Source: CALNXN01 sp942490645
GTDB taxonomy: Bacteria; Pseudomonadota; Alphaproteobacteria; Rhodobacterales; Rhodobacteraceae
Direction of reading: 5' to 3'
DNA: 64,000 bases
Assembly (NCBI GenBank): GCA_942490645.1
Contig: CALNXN010000005.1
Span: forward strand, 434,001-498,000
This document shows positions 8,690 through 17,244 of this stretch, piece by piece. A model generated the notes under the pieces. It saw nothing but the letters and a program-made list of their open reading frames with translations. It was not told the origin of the DNA and ran no database searches. How positions within the stretch are numbered: position 1 is the stretch's first letter; every line of letters begins with the position of its first letter. Made by a program: the position numbers and the translations under genes.

Positions 8690-10022
8690 GGGTCATCCCC
8701 GGCACCAGCAGCGACGGAACAACCCGGCTGAGATGCGCGCGTGCGTCATTTGCAGGGATCAGGCTGCGTAGCATGTCGCGCAGGTTGCCCGCGATTGTGC
8801 ATTCGTTCACGGCGTGCGTGACTTGCCCGTTTTCCACCCAGAATCCCGATGCTCCCCGTGAGTAATCGCCCGTGTTGGGGTTGATCGTCGAGCCGATCAT
8901 CGATGTCACCAAAAGACCGGTGCCCATATCGCGGATCAGGTCATCGCGCGTAGCAGTGCCTTGGGTCAGCTCCACGTTCCACGTTGAAGGTGAGGGCCCC
9001 GATGAGGTGCCGCGCGCGGCATTGGCAGTAGAGGTCAGGCCCAGTTTGCGCGCCGTCGACAGATCAAGCGTCCAGCCTGTCAGCACCCCATCTTCGACGA
9101 TGTTGCGAGGCTGGGTTGGCAATCCTTCGGCGTCGAAGGGGCGTGATCCGGTGGCGCGTGGGCGATGCGGGTTTTCCGTCAGCGTCATGTGGTCCGGGAA
9201 CACTGGCTGGCCCAATGCGTCGCGCAACCACGAGGCCCCGCGCGCGATGGAGCTGCCGTTTGCTGCCACCAACAGATGTCCGACAAGAGAGGCGGCAATG
9301 CGTTCGTCAAACAAGACTGGATAAGCGCCTGTTGGCGGTTTGCGTGCGCCGGAGCGTTCCACTGCGCGCTCTGCTGCGCGTTTGCCGATCTCTTGTGGTG
9401 ATCGCAGATCAGATTGAAAAATGCGGCTATCGCCATCGTAATCGCGCTCCATTTCCGCACCGGTGCCCGCGATGGCCACGCAGGACAGACCACGATCCGT
9501 TCGGCCATACCCGCCCGAAAACCCGTTGGTCGCGGCAAGGTGCACCTGCCTCGCTCCGTAGCCGGCGGCAGCGGTCTGAACCTGGCTGATACCGCTGTTT
9601 TCCAATGCTGCTGCCTCAGCGGCGCAAGCATCATCTTGTAGGCTTTGAGCGGAAGGTTCGGGCGAAGGGTCGGCCAACTCAAGTGCCGCGACATCAAAAT
9701 CCTTGGCAAGTTCAGCGGCATCCGCCAACCCGGCATATGGATCTTCGGGCGCTTCCATGGCCATCGCAACGGCGCGTTGTGCCATTTCATCAATCGTTCT
9801 GTCGCTGGTGTCGGACACCGAGACATTCGCGACGCGCTGACCGACGAACACCCGCAATCCCAGATCGACGCCTTCGGACCGCTCCGCGTGCTCAAGCGTA
9901 CCGCCGCGCACTTCGATCGATACGGAGGTGCCGCGCACTACCATGGCATCGGCCGCATCCGCTCCGGCCCGCGTTGCAGCGTGCAAAAGCTGATCTGCCA
10001 GTGCTTCCAGCGTCTTGGTCAT
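8676..10022 (-). CDS. pmbA: TldD/PmbA metallopeptidase-family protein
   Basis: 448 residues along the whole PmbA/TldE length. TldD and TldE form a complex that degrades peptides and, in E. coli, processes microcin B17 and the CcdA antitoxin. In the complex TldD carries the metal site and PmbA/TldE is the non-catalytic partner. Recognisable segments are GLRVFVGQRVANVSVSDT, the C-terminal NPNTGDYSRGASGFWVENG and the NPNTG-linked tail. It is coupled to the downstream phosphatase gene by a 14-base overlap. No tldD lies in the window. Confidence 0.92.
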   Translation of the reverse strand: MTKTLEALADQLLHAATRAGADAADAMVVRGTSVSIEVRGGTLEHAERSEGVDLGLRVFVGQRVANVSVSDTSDRTIDEMAQRAVAMAMEAPEDPYAGLADAAELAKDFDVAALELADPSPEPSAQSLQDDACAAEAAALENSGISQVQTAAAGYGARQVHLAATNGFSGGYGRTDRGLSCVAIAGTGAEMERDYDGDSRIFQSDLRSPQEIGKRAAERAVERSGARKPPTGAYPVLFDERIAASLVGHLLVAANGSSIARGASWLRDALGQPVFPDHMTLTENPHRPRATGSRPFDAEGLPTQPRNIVEDGVLTGWTLDLSTARKLGLTSTANAARGTSSGPSPSTWNVELTQGTATRDDLIRDMGTGLLVTSMIGSTINPNTGDYSRGASGFWVENGQVTHAVNECTIAGNLRDMLRSLIPANDARAHLSRVVPSLLVPGMTLAGT

Positions 10023-10146
10023 GGCCTATATTCTCCGTGATACATCGCCATTCAGGTAAAGGCGCGCCTTGGCCTGTGCAAGTGCGCCCGGCAAAAAGGG
10101 CACGGCGTGTGCCATGCCCTCATCCTGCGTGCGAAACGTTAAGAGG

Positions 10147-11667
10147 TTATTGAATACGCTGCCCGTTCGCGATCACGTGACCCTCTTCGTTAACCTCGAT
10201 CTTGGAGGTCAGCGTGTCCTCGCCTTCGGCCGGGACAGCAAACAGTCCCATCATCATACGCGCGCCCATCGCCTGATCTTCGGGCAGGATGCCTATGGCG
10301 ACCAGCTTGTCCAAGAGCCCGTTGCCGCCGACCAGTTTCAAATCAACCGCCCCGTTGGGTTTGGGCATACCGCCTGTGGGCGGATTTTCGAAGGTGAATG
10401 CGCCCTCTCCGGTCAACTCCGCCCCTGCGACTGTGACCTGAAGCTTGTTGATGTTCAGCGCCTCGACTTCCGCGGGGGTCAGGTTGGGATTTCCGGTTAC
10501 GGCCGCCGCTGATGGATCGAGGAAATCAAACAGCAAACGCGCCTTGCCGGTCAGATCCAGTATAACCGTGGCTGGATTGCGCGGCAGCTCGGACGTGGGA
10601 TCAAAAATCCCCCACAGCATATCCGACATCGTGAATTCACCTAATGTCAGTCCAAGAGCAAAATCTCTCGGCTCTTCGGATTTCGTCAAAGGCATGGTCA
10701 GCTTGAAATTGCTCTGCTCCATCGCAAAGTTGATCGGAAAGGGGGCCGCTGCGGCCTGCATATCAACGGTCAGTCCTGTTTGGCTTACGTCGTATGTCAA
10801 ACCTTCGGATGACATTTTGACGCCCACCGTGCCGCCCGTCGAAGTCGTGGCCGCTGCAACGGCTCCATCCGGCCCGTCGCTTTGCAATGTTGATCGCCCG
10901 GCGCCGAATTGAAATGCGCCGTCTATGCTAAACCCGGCTTCCAGCATCTTGCTCATGTCAGCGCTTTGAACCAGTGCGAGAGGGATTGTTCCTGTGCCAG
11001 CAAAGCTGATCCCCTCAGACTGCGCAGAAATGGCGAATTTCCCCTCGTCTTCCGGTGCAATCGCAGCAACGTCGATTTCCATCCGGTCCGCCGAAATGGT
11101 TTGATCGTAACTGCGCAGGGCAGCGATCGTCATTCTGGTCGTGCCCGCGATGTCAAAAAGGTTCGCCGTAAAGGACGCGTCTTCGGCGCGTACAGGCGTG
11201 CCGTTGACGACAAGCTCCTGCAGGATCAAGCCCATGCTATTGGCGCTGTAGCTGTACTCCATATTGGTGGGCGTGCCTGAGGCGGTCATTTGATAGCCGG
11301 TCTGCACAAAGTCGACTTGATAGGCGACATCATCGCCCTGCGCAGGCGTCATCGCGACCATGATGGGCATCGTTTCGGGTATCGTGATATCCACGGTACC
11401 ATCGTTCATGCCCGTAAAAGACAGCGTACCGAGGTTCACGACACCTGTGCCCTGATCTTCGGGCATGTTCATGGTCATGCGCAGGTTGCTTACGGTGAGT
11501 GTATCGCCCGAGACGCTTTCATCTGCGGTGATTTCATTTCCCAAGCCAGTGATGTAGGTGCGCCAGTCTTCCCACACATCCTGCGGGGTAAGATCAGCAT
11601 GCGCCGTTTGTGCCACAAGCAACAGGGCAAGCGCGGTGGACGGCAGATTGGCGCGAAGGGGCAACAT
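10147..11667 (-). CDS. DUF2125 exported protein
   Basis: 506 residues from the chosen ATG at 11667, which has a GAGG ribosome-binding site; the frame stays open upstream to 11781 but without signal-like sequence. A signal peptide ends near ALAL...TAHA. The rest is beta-rich and matches the DUF2125 family of alphaproteobacterial envelope proteins, which resemble AsmA-like repeats in character. The function is not established; a periplasmic or inner-membrane role is inferred from the signal peptide. Confidence 0.8.
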   Translation of the reverse strand: MLPLRANLPSTALALLLVAQTAHADLTPQDVWEDWRTYITGLGNEITADESVSGDTLTVSNLRMTMNMPEDQGTGVVNLGTLSFTGMNDGTVDITIPETMPIMVAMTPAQGDDVAYQVDFVQTGYQMTASGTPTNMEYSYSANSMGLILQELVVNGTPVRAEDASFTANLFDIAGTTRMTIAALRSYDQTISADRMEIDVAAIAPEDEGKFAISAQSEGISFAGTGTIPLALVQSADMSKMLEAGFSIDGAFQFGAGRSTLQSDGPDGAVAAATTSTGGTVGVKMSSEGLTYDVSQTGLTVDMQAAAAPFPINFAMEQSNFKLTMPLTKSEEPRDFALGLTLGEFTMSDMLWGIFDPTSELPRNPATVILDLTGKARLLFDFLDPSAAAVTGNPNLTPAEVEALNINKLQVTVAGAELTGEGAFTFENPPTGGMPKPNGAVDLKLVGGNGLLDKLVAIGILPEDQAMGARMMMGLFAVPAEGEDTLTSKIEVNEEGHVIANGQRIQ

Positions 11668-11793
11668 TATGGAATCCTCGATTAAGTTTCGGCGCATGGT
11701 CCGACAAGGCCGCTGCGGGGTCAAGGGCCAGCGGGCTGGACCCGAGCGGCAGAGCGGATTACCACGGTGAGAAGTCAGCAAAAGGGTATCGCA

Positions 11794-12543
11794 ATGGACA
11801 TGATGGGCAAGACGGTGATGATCACAGGCGCCAGCCGCGGCATCGGGGCAGACGCAGGGCGCGTTTTCGCCAAAGCAGGCGCCAACGTGGTCTTATTGGC
11901 ACGCGGACAGTCTGAAATTGATGCGCTGGCTGCCGAAATAGGGCCGCAGGCGCTGGCTGTGGCCTGTGACGTGGCGGATTTTGCGCAAGTGGAACAAGCG
12001 GTGAGTGCTGCTGTGGCGAAATTCGGCACAGTCGACGTGCTGATCAACAATGCAGGCGTGATCGAGCCGATCTCGCATCTTTCTGAGGCAGACCCTGAAG
12101 GCTGGGGGCAGGTGATCGACATCAACCTCAAAGGGGTGTTTCATGGCATGCGCGCGGTCCTGCCGGGCATGAAGGCGGCGGGCGGTGGATCCATTCTGAC
12201 CATCAGTTCCGGTGCCGCCCACGGTGCTATCGAAGCATGGAGCCACTATTGCGCGTCCAAAGCTGCCGCAAACATGCTCAACCGGTGCCTGCACAAGGAA
12301 GAGGCAGCCCACGGCATTCGCGCCATCGGCTTGTCGCCCGGCACCGTGGCCACTCAGATGCAGCGAGAAATCAAGGCCAGCGGCATCAACCCGGTCAGCA
12401 AACTCGCTTGGGAAGATCACATTCCGGCGGATTGGCCCGCGCGTGCGCTTTTGTGGATGTGCAGCCCCGAGGCGGATGAATGGTGCGGAGAGGAAGTCTC
12501 GCTGCGTGACGAAGGCATCCGCAAACGGGTGGGACTTGTATGA
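11794..12543 (+). CDS. SDR family NAD(P)-dependent oxidoreductase
   Basis: 249 residues of the classical short-chain dehydrogenase type: the cofactor motif TGASRGIG (residues 11-18), NNAGV, and the active-site Ser/Tyr/Lys in SSGAAHG and HYCASK. The ATG at 11794 is chosen because AAAGGG precedes it; an upstream GTG at 11767 is less likely. The stop overlaps the enoyl-CoA hydratase start by 4 bases. The pairing with the hydratase points to acyl-CoA or hydroxy-acid metabolism, but the substrate is unknown. Confidence 0.88.
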   Translation: MDMMGKTVMITGASRGIGADAGRVFAKAGANVVLLARGQSEIDALAAEIGPQALAVACDVADFAQVEQAVSAAVAKFGTVDVLINNAGVIEPISHLSEADPEGWGQVIDINLKGVFHGMRAVLPGMKAAGGGSILTISSGAAHGAIEAWSHYCASKAAANMLNRCLHKEEAAHGIRAIGLSPGTVATQMQREIKASGINPVSKLAWEDHIPADWPARALLWMCSPEADEWCGEEVSLRDEGIRKRVGLV

Positions 12544-13151
12544 TCGAACTGGATAAAACGGACGGGGTTTGGACAGTCACGCTGAACCGGCCAGACAAGG
12601 CGAATTCGTTGACCCATGCAATGCTGACCGAGTTGGCGGACATCATGGAAAGTGCGACTGCGGCGCGTGCCGTCATTCTGACGGGTCGCGGCAAGGTCTT
12701 TAGTGCGGGCGCTGATCTGGATGAGGCGCGCGCCGGGCTGGCGGTTTCGGATGTGTGGGAGCGGTTGTCCAGCGCCATTGCCGCGCTGCCGGGCCTGACG
12801 GTTGCTGCGCTCAATGGAACGCTGGCGGGTGGCGCGATGGGCATGGCTCTGGCCTGTGATCTGCGCATCGCGGTGCCAAACGCCAAATTCTTCTATCCGG
12901 TGATGAAGCTGGGATTCCTGCCGCAACCAAGTGATCCCGGGCGGATGGCGGCATTGATCGGCCCCTCCAGAACCAAGCTGATCCTGATGGGTGGTCAAAA
13001 GATCGAGATCGGCGAGGCGCTGGCCTTTGGCCTGATTGACCGGGTGGTTGAAGCAGATGCGCTGATGCCGCACGCGCTGGAATTGGTGGCCGAAACCGTC
13101 GCTGCCGACGCCCAGATTGCGCAGGGTATCAAGAACCTGTGCCGTGCTTGA
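12540..13151 (+). CDS. Enoyl-CoA hydratase/isomerase family protein
   Basis: 203 residues of the crotonase fold. The oxyanion-hole segments ILTGRGKVFSAGADL and LNGTLAGGAMGMALACDLRI are clear. The protein is shorter than typical hydratases (about 255-260 residues) because the C-terminal helical part is reduced, ending at GIKNLCRA. The position of the catalytic Glu cannot be settled by eye. Coupled to the SDR gene by a 4-base overlap. Probably acts on a CoA thioester; the exact reaction is not predictable. Confidence 0.82.
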   Translation: MIELDKTDGVWTVTLNRPDKANSLTHAMLTELADIMESATAARAVILTGRGKVFSAGADLDEARAGLAVSDVWERLSSAIAALPGLTVAALNGTLAGGAMGMALACDLRIAVPNAKFFYPVMKLGFLPQPSDPGRMAALIGPSRTKLILMGGQKIEIGEALAFGLIDRVVEADALMPHALELVAETVAADAQIAQGIKNLCRA

Positions 13152-13219
13152 CCTAACTCATGCGCGATGGGTTCCAGTACTCTGCATGAATTGATGCTGC
13201 ACTAGAACGCATCACGAGA

Positions 13220-13393
13220 TCACCGCTTTCTCTTGCCGCCGGGTACTTTCGACAGAAAGCCTGGCGGACGCTTGGCCACCCATGACACGAACTTTGCCAG
13301 CCTTGGGCGGGCACGCAAAGCCTCCGGTGTAGAGTAATCGCGTGCCAGTTCCGCCTCGGTCAGGGTCGCATGGATCTCCTTGTGGCAAATGTG
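13220..13393 (-). pseudogene. HNH endonuclease, C-terminal fragment
   Basis: Reading the minus strand from 13393 gives the missing half of an HNH nuclease: HICHKEIHATL, then LTEAELARDYSTPEALRA, RPRLAKFV, and a basic tail ending GKRKR. The matching N-terminal half lies at 17043-17170. The two halves share the 8-base sequence caaatgtg, the target duplication of the mobile element between them. Together they would make a protein of roughly 100 residues like the small HNH proteins found widely in Rhodobacteraceae. This half has no start of its own. Confidence 0.85.
13386..13393. repeat. Target site duplication, left copy
   Basis: The sequence caaatgtg directly abuts the left inverted terminal repeat and is repeated at 17043-17050 beside the right one. 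Removing the element and one copy restores the reading frame of the HNH gene through ...HHICHKEIH.... Confidence 0.85.
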
Positions 13394-13419
13394 CGGTCTT
13401 ATGTATCAAACGCACCAAG
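13394..13419 (+). repeat. Left inverted terminal repeat
   Basis: Begins CGGTCTTATGTATCAAAC and ends CGCACCAAG. It matches the reverse complement of 17017-17042 at 25 of 26 positions (the fourth base is T here, C on the right). Confidence 0.88.
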
Positions 13420-13458
13420 CGGGTGTGAGCGATGATTGGCGTGCTGGCGTTGGTGGTT

Positions 13459-14409
13459 TTACTCGATGCTATTTCGAGGCCCTCGGCTTTCGAAGCTATT
13501 CTCGATTATTGTCCGCCCATCTTTCAGGTTTTGAATTACAGGCGTCAGTATTCCGCAAATTTCGGATACTCTCCGGGTCTGCGAGAATGTATCGTTATAA
13601 CTGATAATGGCGTAGAGGTGGATTGTGGCATTCATTTCCAACCAATCGCGAGCATCGTCTTCCTGGATGATCGGCGTGCCGCCGTAAGCGCGTTGGCCAA
13701 CTCCGACTGCCCCTTGATGGTCCTGTTCGCTAAATTGAACATCGTCAAAAGATGCGATTACTTGCGAATCAGCCCCACGCCGAACCTCCACAAAAGCACG
13801 CGTAGCAACCTTGATTGCTGGACTACGCCCAGTGTTTTCCCACGTAAGCATAATCCTAATTGCATTGTTGAACGTCTTTCCAGTCGAAACATCTTCGATG
13901 TTAGTGGGCCCTTGGGTGGCAATCTGAGCCATGGTCAACCAAGCGCGTTCGGTGCCCACTGCTGCAATGGCTGCTTCAGTTGTGAGTTCGGCTTGGGCCA
14001 GCATGTCTCTAGTGTAGTCGGCAGCCCGTCGCGTGTGATGCAGGGTTCTGATTATCGCAACAAGCGCAACAAAAGTCAGAACAACAGTTCCAGCCGTGGC
14101 ATAAAACATCAACTCCGCCCACCACGCCATGCCCTCTTGGGCATTAAGATCGCGGGAGGCTTGCTCTCTAGCGCGCTCCTGCTCTGTCTTGTCTTCTTCG
14201 GCTATCAGGTCGCGGATCGCGGTCTCGATGCGGTCGAGCGCGGACGTAAGCTCTATGGTCTCGGACTGATTTTCTTGGCCGCCATCATCGGCATTGTTAG
14301 CGCTCTCACTTTGCCTTGGCTGATCTTTGGGAGTGGGTTGTTCTTGAGCCGCCCCTAGGCAGGCGATCAATCCAAATGCAATTGCGACGATCCAACGGCT
14401 TTTAAACAT
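13459..14409 (-). CDS. Hypothetical membrane protein (passenger gene)
   Basis: 316 residues, family not recognised. It shows a signal-like start (residues 1-21), a Gln/Ser/Asn-rich linker, a charged segment likely to form a coiled coil (about 50-85), one strong membrane helix (about 95-117, FYATAGTVVLTFVALVAII) and a C-terminal domain of about 190 residues with a beta-rich look (ERAWL, WENTGRSPA). Small membrane proteins of this layout occur next to mobile elements, but no function can be assigned. It lies entirely inside the IS1595-like element, and its start overlaps the tail of the DUF6471-like gene. Confidence 0.6.
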   Translation of the reverse strand: MFKSRWIVAIAFGLIACLGAAQEQPTPKDQPRQSESANNADDGGQENQSETIELTSALDRIETAIRDLIAEEDKTEQERAREQASRDLNAQEGMAWWAELMFYATAGTVVLTFVALVAIIRTLHHTRRAADYTRDMLAQAELTTEAAIAAVGTERAWLTMAQIATQGPTNIEDVSTGKTFNNAIRIMLTWENTGRSPAIKVATRAFVEVRRGADSQVIASFDDVQFSEQDHQGAVGVGQRAYGGTPIIQEDDARDWLEMNATIHLYAIISYNDTFSQTRRVSEICGILTPVIQNLKDGRTIIENSFESRGPRNSIE

Positions 14410-14591
14410 TGCAACATAAACGCCGCGCTAAACTTCCCTCAGGAAAGCTTATTGCGGACGTTCACTTCTCTCTCACTGATTCCAATATCAGCAAGCCTTT
14501 CAACAAGTTGGGCATATGTCACCCCTTTGCGCTTCAACTCAGCTTTCAGCAGGTTTGCGGCCTTGGCTTCCCATTCTGTTTGATCCGGCAT
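14367..14591 (-). pseudogene. DUF6471-like gene with an internal stop
   Basis: From the ATG at 14591 the minus strand reads MPDQTEWEAKAANLLKAEL, KRKGVTYAQLVERLADIG and VNVRNKLS, then a TGA at 14439-14441. It continues in the same frame as GKFSAAFMLQCLKAVGSSQLHLD to a stop at 14367. The joined sequence matches the DUF6471 pattern (...GVTYxxL...NxRxKxxRGxFSAAFxLQ...), with TGA standing where the family has Arg (CGA). It is therefore a nonsense mutation or a base-call error in a protein of about 74 residues. The region resembles a helix-turn-helix, and a DNA-binding or antitoxin-like role is possible but unproven. Confidence 0.65.
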
Positions 14592-14687
14592 GTATCACCC
14601 ATGTAAATAAAAGTAACGTAAATGATACTTATGCCCTTGTAGTCGATACGTCAACGTACTATATCCGATACGTAAGCAACGGATATA

Positions 14688-15656
14688 ATGACAATGGCAC
14701 AACACTTCCTTCTCTCAGCAGCATCTAGAACCCTTAGCCTGCGGTCCATCTACAAAGATGGCGAAGACGCAGCGTACCAGACGTTCTGCGAAATGCGCTG
14801 GCCTGAGACAGGCGGCGAAGCTGTCTGCCCGTGCTGCGGCTTTGACGAAGCCTACAAGATCACCACGCGCCGCAAGTTCAAGTGCAAGGCATGTCACCAC
14901 CAGTTCAGCGTGACCAGCGGCACAATCTTTGCCAGCCGCAAGATGGACTTTGTGGACCTGCTGGCCGCGATCTGCATCATCGTGAACGCCTCCAAGGGCG
15001 TGTCCATGGTGCAGCTTTCCCGCGATCTGGATTGCCAGTACAAGACCGCCTTCGTGCTGGCGCACAAGCTGCGCGAAGCGATGGCTATGGAAGTGCAGAC
15101 GGGCGAAGTGCTGGAAGGTCACGTCGAGATTGATGGCGCTTACTTTGGCGGTCACATTCGCCCTCACAACCAGAAAGCCAGACCGCGTTGATCGCCGCTT
15201 GAAGCGCCACCAGACAGGCAAACGCCGCGTTGTAATCGCGCTGCGTGAGCGCCAAGGCCGCGTCCTGCCCTTCGTGGGCATGTTTGAGGCAGAAGGCGTG
15301 GCACTGGCAAACGAGAACGTGGACCGCATGGCCACCATGTCAGCAGATGAAGCCAGCCATTGGGACATGCTGCACATGGGCTGGCACGTTGACCGCGTGA
15401 ACCACTCCGAGATCTACAGCGACCACGGCAAGCACACCAACTGGTGGAAAGCTACTTCTCCCGCCTGCGCCGCATGGTGGAAGGCCAGCACCACGGCGTT
15501 AGCCCGCAATACCTGCACCAGTACGCAAACCACGCCGCATGGCTGGAAGACAACCGCCGCACGGACAATGGCACGCTGGCGCATATCGTGGTTAGCAATG
15601 CGATGGGTTCGCCCGTGTCGCGCCAGTGGAAGGGCTACTGGCAGCGGGCGGCTTAA
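14688..15656 (+). pseudogene. IS1595-family transposase, frameshifted twice
   Basis: The first part (to about 15175) has the zinc-ribbon N-terminus CPCCGFDEAY...KCKACHHQFS and the start of the DDE nuclease domain with EIDGAYFGG. Near 15175 the frame moves by one base and continues as RVDRRLKRHQTGKRRVV...ADEASHWDMLH. Near 15445 it moves back and finishes as ESYFSRLRR...PVSRQWKGYWQRAA. The catalytic positions (Asp in EIDGAYF, Asp in ADEASHW, the ESYFSRLRR region) are all still encoded, but on three frame segments. The two shifts compensate each other. Without them the protein would be about 320 residues, normal for the ISPna2 group. Confidence 0.85.
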
Positions 15657-16597
15657 GTGCCCGATATATTAACCCTTTGACAGTCGAGCAAACACCAGAA
15701 ATGTACTTACTAGTTCGTGCATATCCCCGCTCCTGTTTGCACAACATGCACAGCGAGTAGACCATCATGTCTGGACTAGCAGTGCTTGGGTGAATGTTGC
15801 TTCTGTATGCCTTTGTGTGAAAGGCAAAAGTCAGTGTCGGATGTGATTTGCACTTTAGATGAAAATTCGTGCATTCATCCACAGCAAACGCAGAGAATTT
15901 TCCAGATCAAGCAGATGGCCGCGAAGAAAATCACTATGGATGCCGCGTCAGTACTTAGTGATGACAGACGCGTTTTCATCGCATCGCAAGCTGGATTTTG
16001 GGCCAGGTATGACGTCTGCTGACGTTTCCCCAGTATTAATCTGGAAGCTGCGTGATGGCTTCTTTCTGGATGCTATAGGCATCACCAAGTTCCGCATTGT
16101 TAACTAGCAAAATCACTGCGCATAGAGTTTCGCTTCTAAGGTGGCAAGTTACCGCTAGCACTGGGCCACGAGAAGTTCCCCTGATGACGGTCACTCGCCA
16201 CACCTTTTTCGCAGTAAATCGATCGATATGAGTTGACAGTTGGCCTCAAGCAGGTCATCCGCTTCTCGCATTGGCCCCTTTTCGACTGCAGAGCGAGTTG
16301 TATATTTATTGTAAAAACCCACACCACAGATCGACCAAGCGTCCGGACTGGTCTGAAGGTGGCCTCGGTCAAGCCGGATATTGAAATAAGCTAGGTGCCA
16401 AGCCGTCCTTAACTTTATACCGTAGCATTCGTCAACTTCCGAGATGTGTCACTACCGATCGCCAGCAGAGCGATCCGCGGGGGATTTACAAACCTGTTAG
16501 TTCGATGTTTTTAGAAAAAGCTTCCAAATCATCTCGTGGGAGACTTAGACAGCAAGCTGGATGTTGCGCGTCAAGGAAACATGAGAATCGCCCGACT
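15657..16597. other. Gene-poor interior of the mobile element
   Basis: About 940 A+T-rich bases between the transposase and the right-hand passenger gene. Short open frames exist on both strands, but none has a recognisable family, a convincing ribosome-binding site or a balanced composition. Probably decayed passenger DNA. Confidence 0.5.
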
Positions 16598-16984
16598 TTA
16601 ACTGGCCCTGCGGGGGCCAGCTTCCACTACCCCACCATCATTCACCACCAGCCCTCTATCCTTCATTCGGTGTAGCGCCTGATAGGCGTATTTGTACGCG
16701 CGCTCTGGTGACCCGTATCCGTCCAGTCGGTCCGCAATCTGTCGCCCTGTAAGCGGACCATCCCGCAGGGCCCCTAGGATCGCCCTGCGCGCCTCTCCGC
16801 GCTTGTATGAGCGGTTGACCTTGGTTGGCATAGGTAGCGCATCGGGTTCAACACCAAGCTGCCGCAGCAAGGCGTCCACGTGATCCAAGCCAGGTTCGCC
16901 ATTCCTGACAATCCGGCAGCGCAGGAAGTGCAGTGCCGACACAAGGCTCTCGTCTTTCCAAGGGCGGTAGTAATATCTGGTCAT
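16598..16984 (-). CDS. Hypothetical helix-turn-helix-like protein (passenger gene)
   Basis: 128 residues, not assigned to a named family. The C-terminal half reads ARRAILGALRDGPLTGRQIADRL...YKYAYQALHRMKDRGLV, the pattern of a winged-helix domain in which a recognition helix is followed by a beta wing. The N-terminal part is rich in Arg and Tyr. It sits 32 bases inside the right inverted repeat of the IS1595-like element and is read towards the interior, so the terminal repeat may include its promoter. A regulatory role is a guess from the fold pattern. Confidence 0.55.
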   Translation of the reverse strand: MTRYYYRPWKDESLVSALHFLRCRIVRNGEPGLDHVDALLRQLGVEPDALPMPTKVNRSYKRGEARRAILGALRDGPLTGRQIADRLDGYGSPERAYKYAYQALHRMKDRGLVVNDGGVVEAGPRRAS

Positions 16985-17016
16985 GGGGATTCATTAGCAG
17001 ATTCCAACGTGTTATA

Positions 17017-17042
17017 CTTGGTGCGTTTGATACATAAGGCCG
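17017..17042 (-). repeat. Right inverted terminal repeat
   Basis: The reverse complement begins CGGCCTTATGTATCAAAC and ends CGCACCAAG. It pairs with 13394-13419 at 25 of 26 positions and is followed at once by the right copy of the 8-bp target duplication (17043-17050). Confidence 0.88.
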
Positions 17043-17170
17043 CAAATGTGATGAAGCAAAACGGTGGGTCCGCCTTTGCCGCCCTTCAGCTTGGGGATGA
17101 GGTGGTGCAGGCTTTGCTTGGCCTCTTTGGGGATCGGACGCAGACAAAGCGGGCAAATCGGGTCAGACAT
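17043..17170 (-). pseudogene. HNH endonuclease, N-terminal fragment
   Basis: Starts MSDPICPLCLRPIPKEAK and continues SLHHLIPKLKGGKGG...LLHHIC, where the mobile element interrupts it; beyond that the frame runs into the inverted repeat. CPLC is the zinc-binding pair and HH begins the HNH motif. The remainder is at 13220-13393. The intact protein would be a small HNH nuclease. The insertion separates the metal-binding halves, so the gene is presumably dead. It is divergent from the mechanosensitive channel gene, with a gap of about 75 bases. Confidence 0.85.
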
Positions 17171-17244
17171 GAAACGCTTGATCCTTTCAGGGTGTACAGG
17201 CATGAGGGTGGCGCAACCGGGGCCACCGACAAGAGGGACGCCGC

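Larger units (their letters stand above)
13394..17042. mobile_element. IS1595-like element with passenger genes (3,649 bp)
   Basis: Bounded by 26-bp inverted repeats with one mismatch and flanked by an 8-bp direct repeat (caaatgtg). The transposase (14688-15656) belongs to the IS1595 family (ISPna2-like), which is known to make 8-bp duplications and to include members carrying extra genes. It is inserted in an HNH endonuclease gene. Besides the transposase it carries a membrane protein, a broken DUF6471-like gene and a helix-turn-helix-like protein, all on the minus strand, plus about 940 bases without a recognisable gene. The interior is visibly richer in A+T than the flanking chromosome. 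The transposase is frameshifted, so the copy is probably no longer autonomous. Confidence 0.85.

Noticed and set aside
13432..14358. A 308-codon plus-strand frame inside the mobile element
   Set aside because: It runs opposite to the membrane-protein gene, which has a signal peptide, a coiled coil and a membrane helix; the plus reading has no such structure.
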